Shown here one piece after another: positions 16,960-24,747 of a stretch of 64,000 bases of DNA (position 1 is the first letter of the stretch; every line of letters starts with the position of its first letter). The translations under genes and the position numbers were made by a program. The notes under the pieces were generated by a model. That model saw only the letters and a program-made list of their open reading frames with translations, searched no databases and was not told the DNA's origin. The stretch comes from Kaistia sp. 32K (GTDB lineage: Bacteria; Pseudomonadota; Alphaproteobacteria; Rhizobiales; Kaistiaceae): contig NZ_AP024269.1 of assembly GCF_016629525.1 (NCBI RefSeq), positions 310,001 through 374,000 of the forward strand, written 5' to 3'.

Positions 16960-17181
16960 CTATTCCCGGCACGCGTCTCCGGCAAGGCCGACGCGCGGCA
17001 GCCGCCCGCGGACGAAACCGAACGAAATGCGCTCGGCGCGGGCGTCGATGGCCATCAGGAGGGTCTCGATGACGGCGCGGGCGTCGCCCTGATGCGCCGT
17101 GATCAGATTGTCGACGCGCTGGTCGAGCTCGCTCTCGGCGCTTCGGTCGGGATCGATCTTTTCGGCAGGCTCGGCCATCAC
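16960..17181 (-). CDS. Small hypothetical protein with LexA box in its promoter
   Basis: 73 aa if GTG 17181 is used, 72 aa from the adjacent ATG at 17178. The sequence MAEPAEKIDPDRSAESELDQRVDNLI is acidic; the middle (HQGDARAVIETLLMAIDARAERI) forms an amphipathic helix pair; the tail (GFVRGRLPRVGLAGDACRE) is basic. No membrane segment or signal peptide. A GGAG ribosome site precedes the GTG by seven bases. I do not recognise the family with certainty; similar short proteins with QGDAR-AI-LL cores occur in Rhizobiales. A perfect GTTC-N7-GTTC element lies 22 bp upstream, so it is probably induced by DNA damage. Damage-induced division inhibitors are a possible analogy, unproven here. Confidence 0.6.
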   Translation of the reverse strand: MMAEPAEKIDPDRSAESELDQRVDNLITAHQGDARAVIETLLMAIDARAERISFGFVRGRLPRVGLAGDACRE

Positions 17182-17202
17182 GCTTTCACTCCATAGGTCT
17201 AT

Positions 17203-17217
17203 GTTCCTATTTTGTTC
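17203..17217 (-). promoter_or_regulatory. LexA (SOS) box, alphaproteobacterial type
   Basis: Plus strand GTTCCTATTTTGTTC, i.e. GTTC-N7-GTTC with an AT-rich spacer, the known LexA operator of alphaproteobacteria (GAAC-N7-GAAC on the other strand). It starts 22 bp from the start codon of the small ORF at 17181 and lies in a locally AT-rich patch. Confidence 0.7.
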
Positions 17218-17321
17218 TCCTTTGACGGAGAGTCAATCCGGGAGTCGGACTCTGTCCAACGCGAAAATGTGATCGCCGGACGGAGGCCCTTCTCCGTCGG
17301 GCCATCCCTTGCGGTGGACGC

Positions 17322-17355
17322 AAAAAAGGGCTCGCCGGTCGTCCGGTGAGCCCCT
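17322..17355 (-). terminator. Terminator of the transaldolase-like gene
   Basis: Stem GGGCTCGCCGG/CCGGTGAGCCC (one mismatch) with loop TCGT. On the minus strand it is followed by six T and lies 40 bp after the stop codon at 17396. Confidence 0.8.
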
Positions 17356-17395
17356 TGCTGCGATCGTCTCGCCGTCCGGCGAATGCGTCGGCGGC

Positions 17396-18064
17396 TCAGC
17401 CCTCGGCGGCGCGCTCGAAGGCTTCGGCGGCGGCGTCCGTCAGCGCCTCGGCGAAAAGCGCGGCGGCGACGGCCGGCGAGAAGGTGAAGGTGTCGACGCC
17501 GAGGCGGCCGAGGCGGACGAGATCGTCACTGGAGCGCACGCTCGCCACCAGCACCCGCATCGGGCTGCCGGCGCCGCGCGCGATCTCCTGCATCGCGGCG
17601 ATCTCGGCGAAGCCGTCGCGGCCGGCGTCGTTCATGCGGCCGAGATAGGGCGCGACATAGTCGGCGCCGAGCGCGGCCGCCGTCACGGCCTGGTGCGCCG
17701 CATAGACCGCCGTCATCGTGATGCGCACGCCTTCCGCCTTCAGCACGGCGGCGGCGATGGCGCCTTCGCGGGTGATCGGCACCTTGACCACGATGCGCGC
17801 GTCGAGCTCGGCGATCCGCCGGCCGTTGGCAGTGAGCGCCTCGCTGGTCCGGCCCCAGGTCTGGGCCTGGAACTCCTGGACGCCCGAGGCGAAGGCGAAA
17901 GTGGAAAGGCCCTTGAGCTCGGCCAGCGAATTGGGAACGCCGGCGGCGGCGAGCAGCGTCGGGTTGGTGGTGATGCCGTGGAAGAGGCCGGTCGGCAGCC
18001 ATGCGTCCCAGGCGGCCCGGTCGGCGGTGTCGAGGAAGAGGCGGGGACGTTTCAGCTCGGTCAT
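17396..18064 (-). CDS. Transaldolase-family protein (fructose-6-phosphate aldolase/TalC type)
   Basis: 222 aa, the size of the short transaldolase/FSA group (about 215-220) rather than classical TalB (about 317). Visible: the LFLDTADRAAW opening, GITTNPTLL (TTNPTL signature), the Schiff-base lysine Lys94 in RIVVKVPIT, and VAPYLGRMND near the phosphate site. It should reversibly cleave or transfer dihydroxyacetone units in sugar-phosphate metabolism; aldolase and transaldolase activities cannot be separated by eye. MTELKRPRLF at 18064 is the sensible start; the open frame runs further to 18259. Divergent from a small EcfG-controlled gene and followed by its own terminator. Confidence 0.88.
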   Translation of the reverse strand: MTELKRPRLFLDTADRAAWDAWLPTGLFHGITTNPTLLAAAGVPNSLAELKGLSTFAFASGVQEFQAQTWGRTSEALTANGRRIAELDARIVVKVPITREGAIAAAVLKAEGVRITMTAVYAAHQAVTAAALGADYVAPYLGRMNDAGRDGFAEIAAMQEIARGAGSPMRVLVASVRSSDDLVRLGRLGVDTFTFSPAVAAALFAEALTDAAAEAFERAAEG

Positions 18065-18185
18065 GCGGATCTGCCAATCGTTTGAAGACGGCGCCACCTT
18101 AGCGCGGCGAAACGGAAATGGCAGGGCTTCGATGGCCGTGCGCCGTTTGTGATGACCTTCACTGACGGTAACGCCGCGACATGGT

Positions 18186-18211
18186 GGAACGAGGCCGCGA
18201 CGGGCGACGTT
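18186..18211 (+). promoter_or_regulatory. EcfG-type (general stress) promoter
   Basis: GGAAC (18186-18190), 17-base spacer, CGTT (18208-18211), ending 41 bp before the ATG at 18253. Confidence 0.72.
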
Positions 18212-18252
18212 GAGCCGGTTGGGTAACAGGGGGCGCTGCGGCGCGGATCGAA

Positions 18253-18513
18253 ATGGCATGCTTCAGCATTCGCACCATGGCCAGCGTCATCGGTTCCGCC
18301 GCGCTGGTCGCCTTCGCCGTCACCGCCTATAGCGGCCAGGCCGTCAGCCGCACCAGCGGCGCCAAGGACCCAACCGCGCGGACCCTGTTCGACAAGGTAT
18401 CCGTGGGTGGCCGGGTCGGCTGCGAGGTGCAGTCCTGGCCCTATATCGCGCCGGAATGCCTGCAGTCTTCGAACAGCAAACTGAGCCTGGCACGGCCGGT
18501 GCGCCGGCTCTGA
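18253..18513 (+). CDS. Small secreted hypothetical protein behind an EcfG promoter
   Basis: 86 aa. An N-terminal hydrophobic segment (TMASVIGSAALVAFAVTAYSGQA) acts as signal or anchor. The mature part has two cysteines in VGCEVQSWPYIAPECLQ, a pattern seen in short periplasmic proteins of Rhizobiales annotated as hypothetical. An alternative start is the internal ATG at 18277. The ribosome site is weak. A GGAAC-N17-CGTT promoter ends 41 bp upstream. It is divergent from the transaldolase-like gene and convergent with the deacetylase-like gene. No function is proposed beyond a stress-linked envelope protein. Confidence 0.65.
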   Translation: MACFSIRTMASVIGSAALVAFAVTAYSGQAVSRTSGAKDPTARTLFDKVSVGGRVGCEVQSWPYIAPECLQSSNSKLSLARPVRRL

Positions 18514-18534
18514 CGCAGAGCGATCGGAACGGTT

Positions 18535-19437
18535 CTAGGCCGAGAACGCCGCTGCCGCGTGGTGCAGCAGGGCATGGCGGCGGGCGATCGGCTCGACATC
18601 CGCGCCGTAGCCGCCGCCGATGACGCCGGCGAGCGGAATGCCTCTTCCCCGCACCGCGCCGATCACGAGCCGGTCGCGCGCCCGCAATCCCTCGTCCGAG
18701 AGCGCCAGCCGGCCGAGCCGGTCGTCCACATGCGGGTCGACGCCGGCATTGTAGAAGACGATATCCGGATGCGTGCGATCGAGCAGCGGCGCCAGGATCT
18801 CGTCGAGCGCGGCGAGATAGGCGTCGTCGCCGGTCTGGTCGGGGAGGCCGATATCGAGCGTCGATTGGCGCTTGCGGACCGGATAGTTCTTCTCGGCATG
18901 CAGCGACAGCGTGGTGACGTTGGCGTCGCCGGCGAAGATTTCCGCCGTGCCGTCGCCCTGGTGGACGTCGCAATCGACCACCAGCGCGGTGCCGATCAGG
19001 CCCTCGCGCATCAGCACGCGGATCGCCACGGCGACATCGTTGAAGGTGCAGAAGCCGGCGCCCTGGTCGGATCGCGCATGATGGCTGCCGCCGGCCGTGT
19101 TGCAGGCGAGGCCTTCGTCGAGCGCCAGCCGCGCGGCGAGGATGGTGCCGCCCGTGGCGGCGCGGGCACGGCGCACCACCGTCTCGTTCATCGGCAGGCC
19201 GATCTCGCGCTCGATCGCCGGCGGCACGGAGAGCGAGAGCACGGCGTTGACGTAGGCCCGGTCATGCGCGAGCGCCAGCTCCGCCGCCGTTGCCGGTTCG
19301 GGCACGACAAAGCCGGCCGGCGCCAGCCCGTCGGCGACGACGATCTCGGCAAGCCGCCGGTATTTCTGCATCGGGAAGCGATGCTCGGCCGGAATGTCGG
19401 CGGTGTAGGCGGGATGATGGACGATCGGCGGCGGCAT
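18535..19437 (-). CDS. Histone deacetylase-like amidohydrolase (acetoin utilisation/HDAC family)
   Basis: 300 aa, typical for bacterial class IV-like members. The catalytic pair His119-His120 is in [20 protein letters not shown]; zinc ligands are Asp157 and His159 in [16 protein letters not shown] and a later Asp in [10 protein letters not shown]. Tyr/Gly loop: [11 protein letters not shown]. It hydrolyses an acetylated amine (polyamine or acetyl-lysine); the real substrate is unknown. Start [16 protein letters not shown] is the usual N-terminus. Stands alone, divergent from the MATE gene. Confidence 0.9.
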   Translation of the reverse strand: MPPPIVHHPAYTADIPAEHRFPMQKYRRLAEIVVADGLAPAGFVVPEPATAAELALAHDRAYVNAVLSLSVPPAIEREIGLPMNETVVRRARAATGGTILAARLALDEGLACNTAGGSHHARSDQGAGFCTFNDVAVAIRVLMREGLIGTALVVDCDVHQGDGTAEIFAGDANVTTLSLHAEKNYPVRKRQSTLDIGLPDQTGDDAYLAALDEILAPLLDRTHPDIVFYNAGVDPHVDDRLGRLALSDEGLRARDRLVIGAVRGRGIPLAGVIGGGYGADVEPIARRHALLHHAAAAFSA

Positions 19438-19526
19438 GGCGCGACCATAGACCCCTCCAAGGATCGCGTCGACGCCGGGCCGCGAAGCGGCTATCGCTCT
19501 TCCGCTCCTTTCCGTTGCGCGAGATC

Positions 19527-20852
19527 ATGACGCCCGTCATCCGCCCCTTCGAAGTCACCCATCGCGGCATTCTCTCCATCGCCGTGCCGATGACGCTCGC
19601 CTATCTGACGACGCCGCTGCTCGGGCTGGTCGGCATGGGCGTGATCGGCCGCCTCGGCGACGCGGCGTTGCTCGGGGCGGTGGCGCTCGGCGCCGTGATC
19701 TTCGATTTCGTCTTCGCGACGTTCAATTTCCTGAGGAGCGGCACCACCGGCCTGGTCGCGCAGGCGCTGGGCGCCGACGACCGCACCGAGATCCAGGCGA
19801 CCTTCTACCGCGCGCTGATCGTCGCCTTCGCCGTCGGCCTCGGCGTCGTCCTGCTGGCGCAGCCGGTCCTCGCGATCGCGCTCGCGGCGCTCGGCGGCAG
19901 TCCGGCCGTGCAGGCGGCGACGACGGAATATTATTCGATCCGCGTGTTCTCGACGCCGTTTGCGCTGGCGAACTACGTCATGCTCGGCTGGCTCATCGGG
20001 CTCGGCCGCTCGACGCTCGGCCTGTTCCTGCAGACCTTCCTGAACGGCCTCAACATCCTCCTGAACATCCTGTTCGTGCTCGGCCTCGGCTGGGGCATCG
20101 CCGGCTCGGCCTGGGGAACGACGATCGGCGAGGCGGTCACCGCCATTCTCGGCCTGGCGCTGGTGGTTTCCCGGCTCGATCGCGCTCATCGCCCGTCGAT
20201 GGCGCAGATCCTCGACCGCACGCAGGTGCTGCGCATGATCGCGGTCAATCGCGACATCATGATCCGCTCGTTCACGCTGCTGTTCGCCTTCGGCTTCTTC
20301 GCCTCGCGCGGCGCCAAGATGGGCGACGTGGTGCTGGCGGCGAACGCCGTCCTGATGAACTTTTTCCTGGTCGGCGGCTATTTCCTCGACGGCTTCGCGG
20401 CGGCGGCCGAGCAGTATGCCGGCCGCGCCATCGGCGCGCGCTATCGCCCGGCCTTCATCCGCTCGCTCAAGCTGACGCTCGGCTGGGGCTATGTGCTGGC
20501 GCTGATCGCGGCTGCCTGCTTCTGGTTCGGCGGCCCCTATCTGATCGATTGGATGACGGTGAACCAGGCCGTGCGCGACACGGCGCGGCACTATCTCGCC
20601 TGGACGGCGCTGACGCCGATCGCCGGCGTGCTCGCCTTCGAGATGGACGGCGTCTTCATCGGCGCCACCTGGTCCGAGGACATGCGCAACATGATGCTCT
20701 TGTCGCTCGTGCTCTATCTCGCCGTCTGGGCCGTGGCCGAGCCGCTCTGGGGCGTGCACGGCCTCTGGCTCGCCCTGCTGGTCTTCCTGTCGGCCCGCGG
20801 CTTCACGCTCGCCTGGCGCTGCCGCGCGCGGACGCGGGCGGCGTTCGCCTGA
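19527..20852 (+). CDS. MATE family efflux transporter (DinF type)
   Basis: 441 aa with about 12 membrane helices in two homologous halves: ILSIAVPMTLAYLTTPLLGLVG...VIGRLGD at the start, and a second half from RDIMIRSFTLLFAFGFFASRG onward. DFVFATFNFLRSGTTGLVAQA and GGYFLDGFAAAAEQYAGRA are characteristic of the DinF branch. It should export cationic drugs or oxidised metabolites using Na+ or H+. ATG at 19527 was chosen; the long upstream open frame (from 19290) lies antisense to the deacetylase gene. Convergent with pyrD 22 bp away. Confidence 0.9.
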   Translation: MTPVIRPFEVTHRGILSIAVPMTLAYLTTPLLGLVGMGVIGRLGDAALLGAVALGAVIFDFVFATFNFLRSGTTGLVAQALGADDRTEIQATFYRALIVAFAVGLGVVLLAQPVLAIALAALGGSPAVQAATTEYYSIRVFSTPFALANYVMLGWLIGLGRSTLGLFLQTFLNGLNILLNILFVLGLGWGIAGSAWGTTIGEAVTAILGLALVVSRLDRAHRPSMAQILDRTQVLRMIAVNRDIMIRSFTLLFAFGFFASRGAKMGDVVLAANAVLMNFFLVGGYFLDGFAAAAEQYAGRAIGARYRPAFIRSLKLTLGWGYVLALIAAACFWFGGPYLIDWMTVNQAVRDTARHYLAWTALTPIAGVLAFEMDGVFIGATWSEDMRNMMLLSLVLYLAVWAVAEPLWGVHGLWLALLVFLSARGFTLAWRCRARTRAAFA

Positions 20853-20874
20853 TCCGGATCGGCAGGGCGGGCGC

Positions 20875-21951
20875 CTAGGGCGCCTCGCTCGCCCACTTCT
20901 CCGTCTCGATGCCGACGGCGTCGGCGATCGACGGGATGCCGCGGCGGTCGAGGATGCGCGACAGGCCGGCGAGGATCGACGCCGGCAGGCCCGGGCCGCC
21001 ATAGACGAAGCCGGAATAGAGCTGCACCAGGTCGGCGCCGGCCGCGATCTTGGCGAAGGCGGTCTCGGCGGATTCGATGCCGCCGACGCCGATCAGCGGC
21101 AAGTCGGGTCCGACCAGCCTGCGGAAGCGGGCGAGCTGGATCGTCGAGAGGCGGAACAGCGGCCGGCCGGAGAGCCCGCCGGTCTCCTTCGCCGTCGCCG
21201 CGTCGACGAGCTTCGGCCGGCTGATCGTCGTGTTCGAGACGATGACGCCGTCGATCTTCCGCGCCAGCGCCACCTCGGCGACGTCGGCGAGGCCCGCCTC
21301 GTCCATGTCGGGCGCGATCTTCAGGAGCACCGGCACGCGCCGCGCCTGGGCGTCGCGCGCCTCGAGCACGCGGGAAAGCAGTTCGTCGAGCGCGCCCTTC
21401 GCCTGCAGGTCGCGCAGGCCCGGCGTGTTGGGCGAGGAGACGTTGACGGTGAAATAGGAGGCGATGTCGGCGAAGGTCTCGATGCCGGCGACATAATCGG
21501 CGATCCGGTCCGTCGCGTCCTTGTTGGCGCCGATATTGACGCCGACGAGCCCGCGCTTGCCGCGCCGCGCCTCGAGCCGCTGCCGCGCCGCCGCGTGGCC
21601 TTCATTGTTGAAGCCGAGGCGGTTGATCACGCCATGGTCTTCGACCAGGCGAAACAGGCGCGGCTTCGGATTGCCGGGCTGGGGGCGCGGCGTGATCGTG
21701 CCGATCTCGACGAAGCCGAAGCCGAGGCGCAGCAGCGCGTCGGGCACCTCGGCGTTCTTGTCGAGGCCGGCGGCGATGCCGAGCGGATTGGCGAAGTCGA
21801 GCCCGAACAGTTTGCGAGACAGGCGCGGATCGCGATCGGGCCGGACCGAGGGATGCAGTCCCGACGACAGGACCTTGATCGACAGGCCGTGGGCGACTTC
21901 CGGGTCGATCCGGAACAGGATCGGCCGGAGGAGGCTGCCGAAGGCGCTCAT
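20875..21951 (-). CDS. pyrD: Dihydroorotate dehydrogenase (quinone), class 2
   Basis: 358 aa. The N-terminal membrane-association helix (FGSLLRPILFRIDPEVAHGLSIK) is that of class 2 enzymes. FMN barrel motifs: FGLDFANPLGIAAGLDKNAE, GFGFVEIGTITPRPQPGNP, RLGFNNEGH, NVSSPNTPGLRDLQ with the catalytic Ser, LLKIAPDMDE, VSNTTI, and IGVGGIESAE. It oxidises dihydroorotate to orotate at the inner membrane, passing electrons to ubiquinone (pyrimidine synthesis). The start overlaps the stop of the upstream DUF952 gene by 4 bp, so the two are translated together. Confidence 0.97.
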   Translation of the reverse strand: MSAFGSLLRPILFRIDPEVAHGLSIKVLSSGLHPSVRPDRDPRLSRKLFGLDFANPLGIAAGLDKNAEVPDALLRLGFGFVEIGTITPRPQPGNPKPRLFRLVEDHGVINRLGFNNEGHAAARQRLEARRGKRGLVGVNIGANKDATDRIADYVAGIETFADIASYFTVNVSSPNTPGLRDLQAKGALDELLSRVLEARDAQARRVPVLLKIAPDMDEAGLADVAEVALARKIDGVIVSNTTISRPKLVDAATAKETGGLSGRPLFRLSTIQLARFRRLVGPDLPLIGVGGIESAETAFAKIAAGADLVQLYSGFVYGGPGLPASILAGLSRILDRRGIPSIADAVGIETEKWASEAP

Positions 21952-22292
21952 GCGGCGAGTTCCGGGAAGACGTGGTGGCCGTCATTGCCGAGCGGCAGCG
22001 CCTTGGTCCAGATCACGGACGAGAACTCGAGCGGGCCGTAGAGATGGGGGAACAGCGCCCCGCCGCGCGAGGCTTCCCATTTGAGCCGGTCGCCGAGCTT
22101 GTCGCCGTCGACCGCGACCAGCACCAGGTGGGGCTGGCCGCCGAAGTATCTCTCGGCCGTCTCGCGCACCTGCTCGGCCGAGGAGAAGTGGATGTAGCCG
22201 TCGGCGACATCGATCGGGGCGCCGGTGAAGACGCCCGCGTCCTTGGCCTCGCGCCACAGCGTCTCCGGGGCGATCTTGAAAATGATGGTCAT
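21948..22292 (-). CDS. DUF952 family protein
   Basis: 114 aa. The sequence TIIFKIAPETLWREA, GYIHFSSAEQVRETAERYFGG, LVLVAVDGDKLGDRLKWE, FPHLYGPL is the complete DUF952 pattern; the family has a glutathione-S-transferase-unrelated small fold with unknown activity, with conserved His in YIHFS and HLYGPL. ATG at 22292 was chosen; the frame stays open far upstream (to 23084) only as antisense of the regulator gene. Its last bases overlap pyrD (ATGA), and DUF952-pyrD pairing is common in Rhizobiales. Confidence 0.9.
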   Translation of the reverse strand: MTIIFKIAPETLWREAKDAGVFTGAPIDVADGYIHFSSAEQVRETAERYFGGQPHLVLVAVDGDKLGDRLKWEASRGGALFPHLYGPLEFSSVIWTKALPLGNDGHHVFPELAA

Positions 22293-22463
22293 GAGGGTTC
22301 CTAGCGGTTGCGCGGACCCTAGCCACGGCGCGGGCGCCGGACAAGGGCCGGCTTGGCCTGGAGCCGCAAAATCCGGCGACGCCGCTGGACATCGCCGGGG
22401 GGCGGGGATAAAGCTGGTGGAGAGGGATTTATTCCTTTGTGCCCAGGCTCCGGCGCCGGAGCC

Positions 22464-22483
22464 ATGCGGGCGAAGGCCCGCAT
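22464..22483. promoter_or_regulatory. Palindrome before the S24 regulator gene
   Basis: ATGCGGGC-GAAG-GCCCGCAT, a perfect 8-bp inverted repeat ending 16 bp before the start codon. It could be an autoregulatory operator or an mRNA hairpin next to the ribosome site. Confidence 0.4.
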
Positions 22484-22499
22484 ATGCGGAGGTTCCGCC

Positions 22500-23150
22500 A
22501 TGTTGTCGCACGAGCGGATCTGGGCGGCGATCGACCGCCTCGCCGCCCGCAACGAGCTGACGGCGTCCGGGCTCGCCCGGAAGGCGGGGCTCGACCCGAC
22601 GACGTTCAATCGCTCCAAGCGCATCGCCGTCGACGGCCGGCCGCGCTGGCCTTCGACTGAGAGCATCGCCAAGATCCTCGAGGCGACGGGCGAGCAGCTC
22701 GACGCCTTCCTGGACCTTATGCTGGCGAAGCGCATGGCGCCTCCCGTCTCGGCCGCCCTGTTGCGTCATGTGCCGCTGCTGGGCTTCGCCCAGGCGGGCG
22801 CGGGCGGCTTCTTCGACGATGGCGGCTTTCCGGCCGGACAGGGCTGGGACGAGGTCGCCATACCCGAGGCGCGGGCGGAGGAGGGCAACTATGCCCTGAA
22901 GATCTCGGGCGATTCCATGATGCCGCTCTATCGCGACGGCGACGTCATCATCGTTTCGCCGACCGCGCGCTGCCGGCGCGGCGACCGGGTCGTCGTCCGC
23001 ACCCGCGAGGGCGAGGTGATGGCCAAGGTGCTGGAGCGCAAGACGACGCGCACCGTCGAGCTCCTGTCTCTCAATCCCGAGCATCCGAACCGCCAGATCG
23101 CCACCCGCGAGATCGACTGGATGGCGCGGATCATCTGGGCGAGCCAGTGA
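22500..23150 (+). CDS. HTH transcriptional regulator with S24 (LexA/CI-like) peptidase domain
   Basis: 216 aa. An XRE-like N-terminal HTH (ELTASGLARKAGLDPTTFNRSKR, about residues 19-41) is joined to a C-terminal S24 fold. The Ser-Lys dyad is present: Ser139 in SGDSMMPLYRDGD and Lys176 in GEVMAKVLER. A candidate Ala-Gly cleavage region is FAQAGAGGFFD (around residue 100). LexA itself has a different N-terminus, so this is a CI/PrtR-like self-cleaving repressor widely found in Rhizobiales chromosomes; signal and targets are unknown. ATG at 22500 follows a GGAGG site. Its stop overlaps the next gene's GTG start, so the nuclease-fold protein is a partner in one operon. Confidence 0.88.
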   Translation: MLSHERIWAAIDRLAARNELTASGLARKAGLDPTTFNRSKRIAVDGRPRWPSTESIAKILEATGEQLDAFLDLMLAKRMAPPVSAALLRHVPLLGFAQAGAGGFFDDGGFPAGQGWDEVAIPEARAEEGNYALKISGDSMMPLYRDGDVIIVSPTARCRRGDRVVVRTREGEVMAKVLERKTTRTVELLSLNPEHPNRQIATREIDWMARIIWASQ

Positions 23151-23947
23151 GGACGGCGCTCGCAGCGCTTTGTCTCGCGGGCGGGATGGCGCTCGCCATC
23201 ATCATCATCTCGCAGTTCGGCGGCCTCGACCGTCGCGAACTCTCCAGCCTGATGGGCGCGCCGGCGCCGGAGCAGGTCGTGCTGCCGGAATTGACGGATC
23301 CGGCGCCCCGCGAGGTCCGGATCGTCGGCGGGCAGAACCCGGGAGCGGAGCCGCCGGTCGCCGCGACGCAGCCCGCCGCCACCGATGACCCGGCGAGCGC
23401 CGATTCCGAGCCGGCATGGATCAATCCCGCCCATCGCAACGTCACCGCGCCCGGCATGACGCCGGCGCCGGCGGGCAATGGTCCGCTGGAGCGCGAGGCG
23501 ACGACGAAGCGGCCGGCGGGGCCTGCGCGCTGGAAGACCTTTTCGCCCGTCACCGTGCGCGAGGCGGGGCTGCTCGACCTCGGTCCCCGCAATGTCCGGC
23601 TCGCCGGCATCGTCCCTCCCGATCCGGACCGGCTTTGCCATCCGGCGGCGACCGGCGATCCGGAAATCGACGTGCCCTGCGCCCGGCTCGCCATGGTGGC
23701 GCTGCGCAGCCGCATCCGCGCCTTCGGCGTCGAGTGCCGGGTCTCGGCCAATGATCCGGCCGATCCGGCGGTCGCGCCCTGCCGGATCGGCAAGACGGAC
23801 CTTTCGCTCTGGATGATCGAGCAGGGCTGGGCCAAGGCCGCGGCGCGGGCGCCGAAGCCATACGCGGCGGCCGAAAAGGAAGCGCGCTGCGGCCGGCGCG
23901 GCATCTGGCAGGCCGGCGATCCACCGGCCGACTGTCTGCAGAACTAG
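23147..23947 (+). CDS. Membrane-anchored protein with staphylococcal-nuclease-like domain
   Basis: 266 aa. The GTG start overlaps the regulator's stop (GTGA). A hydrophobic N-terminus (ALAALCLAGGMALAIIIISQF) is followed by a Pro/Ala-rich linker (about 35-115) and a thermonuclease-like C-terminal domain: VRLAGIVPPDPDRLC, CARLAMVALRSRIRAFGVEC, LSLWMIEQGWAKAAA, CGRRGIWQAG. The catalytic Arg/Glu set of true SNases is not clearly intact, so it may be a degenerate, non-catalytic version. Several cysteines suggest a periplasmic location. Coupling to an S24 regulator invites a stress role, which is inference. Confidence 0.75.
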   Translation: MRTALAALCLAGGMALAIIIISQFGGLDRRELSSLMGAPAPEQVVLPELTDPAPREVRIVGGQNPGAEPPVAATQPAATDDPASADSEPAWINPAHRNVTAPGMTPAPAGNGPLEREATTKRPAGPARWKTFSPVTVREAGLLDLGPRNVRLAGIVPPDPDRLCHPAATGDPEIDVPCARLAMVALRSRIRAFGVECRVSANDPADPAVAPCRIGKTDLSLWMIEQGWAKAAARAPKPYAAAEKEARCGRRGIWQAGDPPADCLQN

Positions 23948-23974
23948 GCCCTGTCTGGCTGGATGAGCCTATTC

Positions 23975-23999
23975 TCACCTCTCCCTCAGGGAGAGGTGA
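23975..23999. repeat. Short perfect palindrome (possible terminator or dispersed repeat)
   Basis: TCACCTCTCCC-TCA-GGGAGAGGTGA, 11-bp arms. It lies between convergent genes and could stop transcription from either side, but has no T-run; the sequence type is familiar as a dispersed intergenic repeat in Rhizobiales. Confidence 0.6.
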
Positions 24000-24032
24000 A
24001 GAATGGCGCCAGCGTTTCCGGCCCGATCGGAC

Positions 24033-24659
24033 CTAGGCCGCGGCTCTCCGCAAGCCGGCGGCGAGCAGGCCGGCGCCGACCAGAAGGCCGCCGCCGGTGC
24101 GGTTGACGATGCGCTGCACGCCGGGCTTGCGGATCGTCCGGCGGGCGCCGGCCGCGATCAGCGCGTAGCTCGCGGCATTGATCGTCGCGAGCACCAGGAA
24201 CGTCGCCTCGAACAGGATCATCTGCGGCAGCAGCGGCTGGCCGGCGACGAGGAATTGCGGCAGGAACGCCACGAAGAAGACGATGCTCTTCGGATTGAGC
24301 GCCGTCACCGCGTAGGCGTGCAGGAAGATACGGATCGGCCGTGCCTCGCGCGTATCGACGGCGCCCGGCTCGCTGACCGGCGCGCGCCAGAGCTTGATGC
24401 CGAGATAGACGAGATACGCGCCGCCCACCCATTTCAGCACGGTGAACAGGGCCGCGGACGTCGCGAGCAGGGCGCCGAGGCCGAGCATCGAGGCGGTCAT
24501 CGCGGTGAAATCGCCGAGCGCGACGCCGGCGACCGTGGCGCCGGCCGAGCGGCGGCCATGCCCGAGCGCATAGGAGATCACGAGGATCACGGTCGGGCCG
24601 GGAATGGCGAGCAGCACGGCGGAGGCGGCGGCGAAGGCGAGCCAGTGTTCGAAGGTCAT
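24033..24659 (-). CDS. LysE/RhtB family amino-acid exporter
   Basis: 208 aa with six predicted helices. The N-terminal family signature is AVLLAIPGPTVILVISYALGHGRRSA, followed by VAGVALGDFTAM, LKWVGGAYLVYLGIKLWRAP and TALNPKSIVFFVAFLPQFL. The family exports amino acids or analogues such as homoserine lactone by proton antiport; the substrate is not predictable. MTFEHWLAFAAASAV at 24659 is the normal start, with GGAA nearby; the frame extends 12 codons more. Single gene. Confidence 0.9.
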   Translation of the reverse strand: MTFEHWLAFAAASAVLLAIPGPTVILVISYALGHGRRSAGATVAGVALGDFTAMTASMLGLGALLATSAALFTVLKWVGGAYLVYLGIKLWRAPVSEPGAVDTREARPIRIFLHAYAVTALNPKSIVFFVAFLPQFLVAGQPLLPQMILFEATFLVLATINAASYALIAAGARRTIRKPGVQRIVNRTGGGLLVGAGLLAAGLRRAAA

Positions 24660-24747
24660 GGCGGGTTCCCTTGGGAGACGTCGCCATCCATCCACCGAAA
24701 GCCGGGCGTTGCAAGCCCCCTCGACGACTGCTTCCCTGGCCGCCCGG

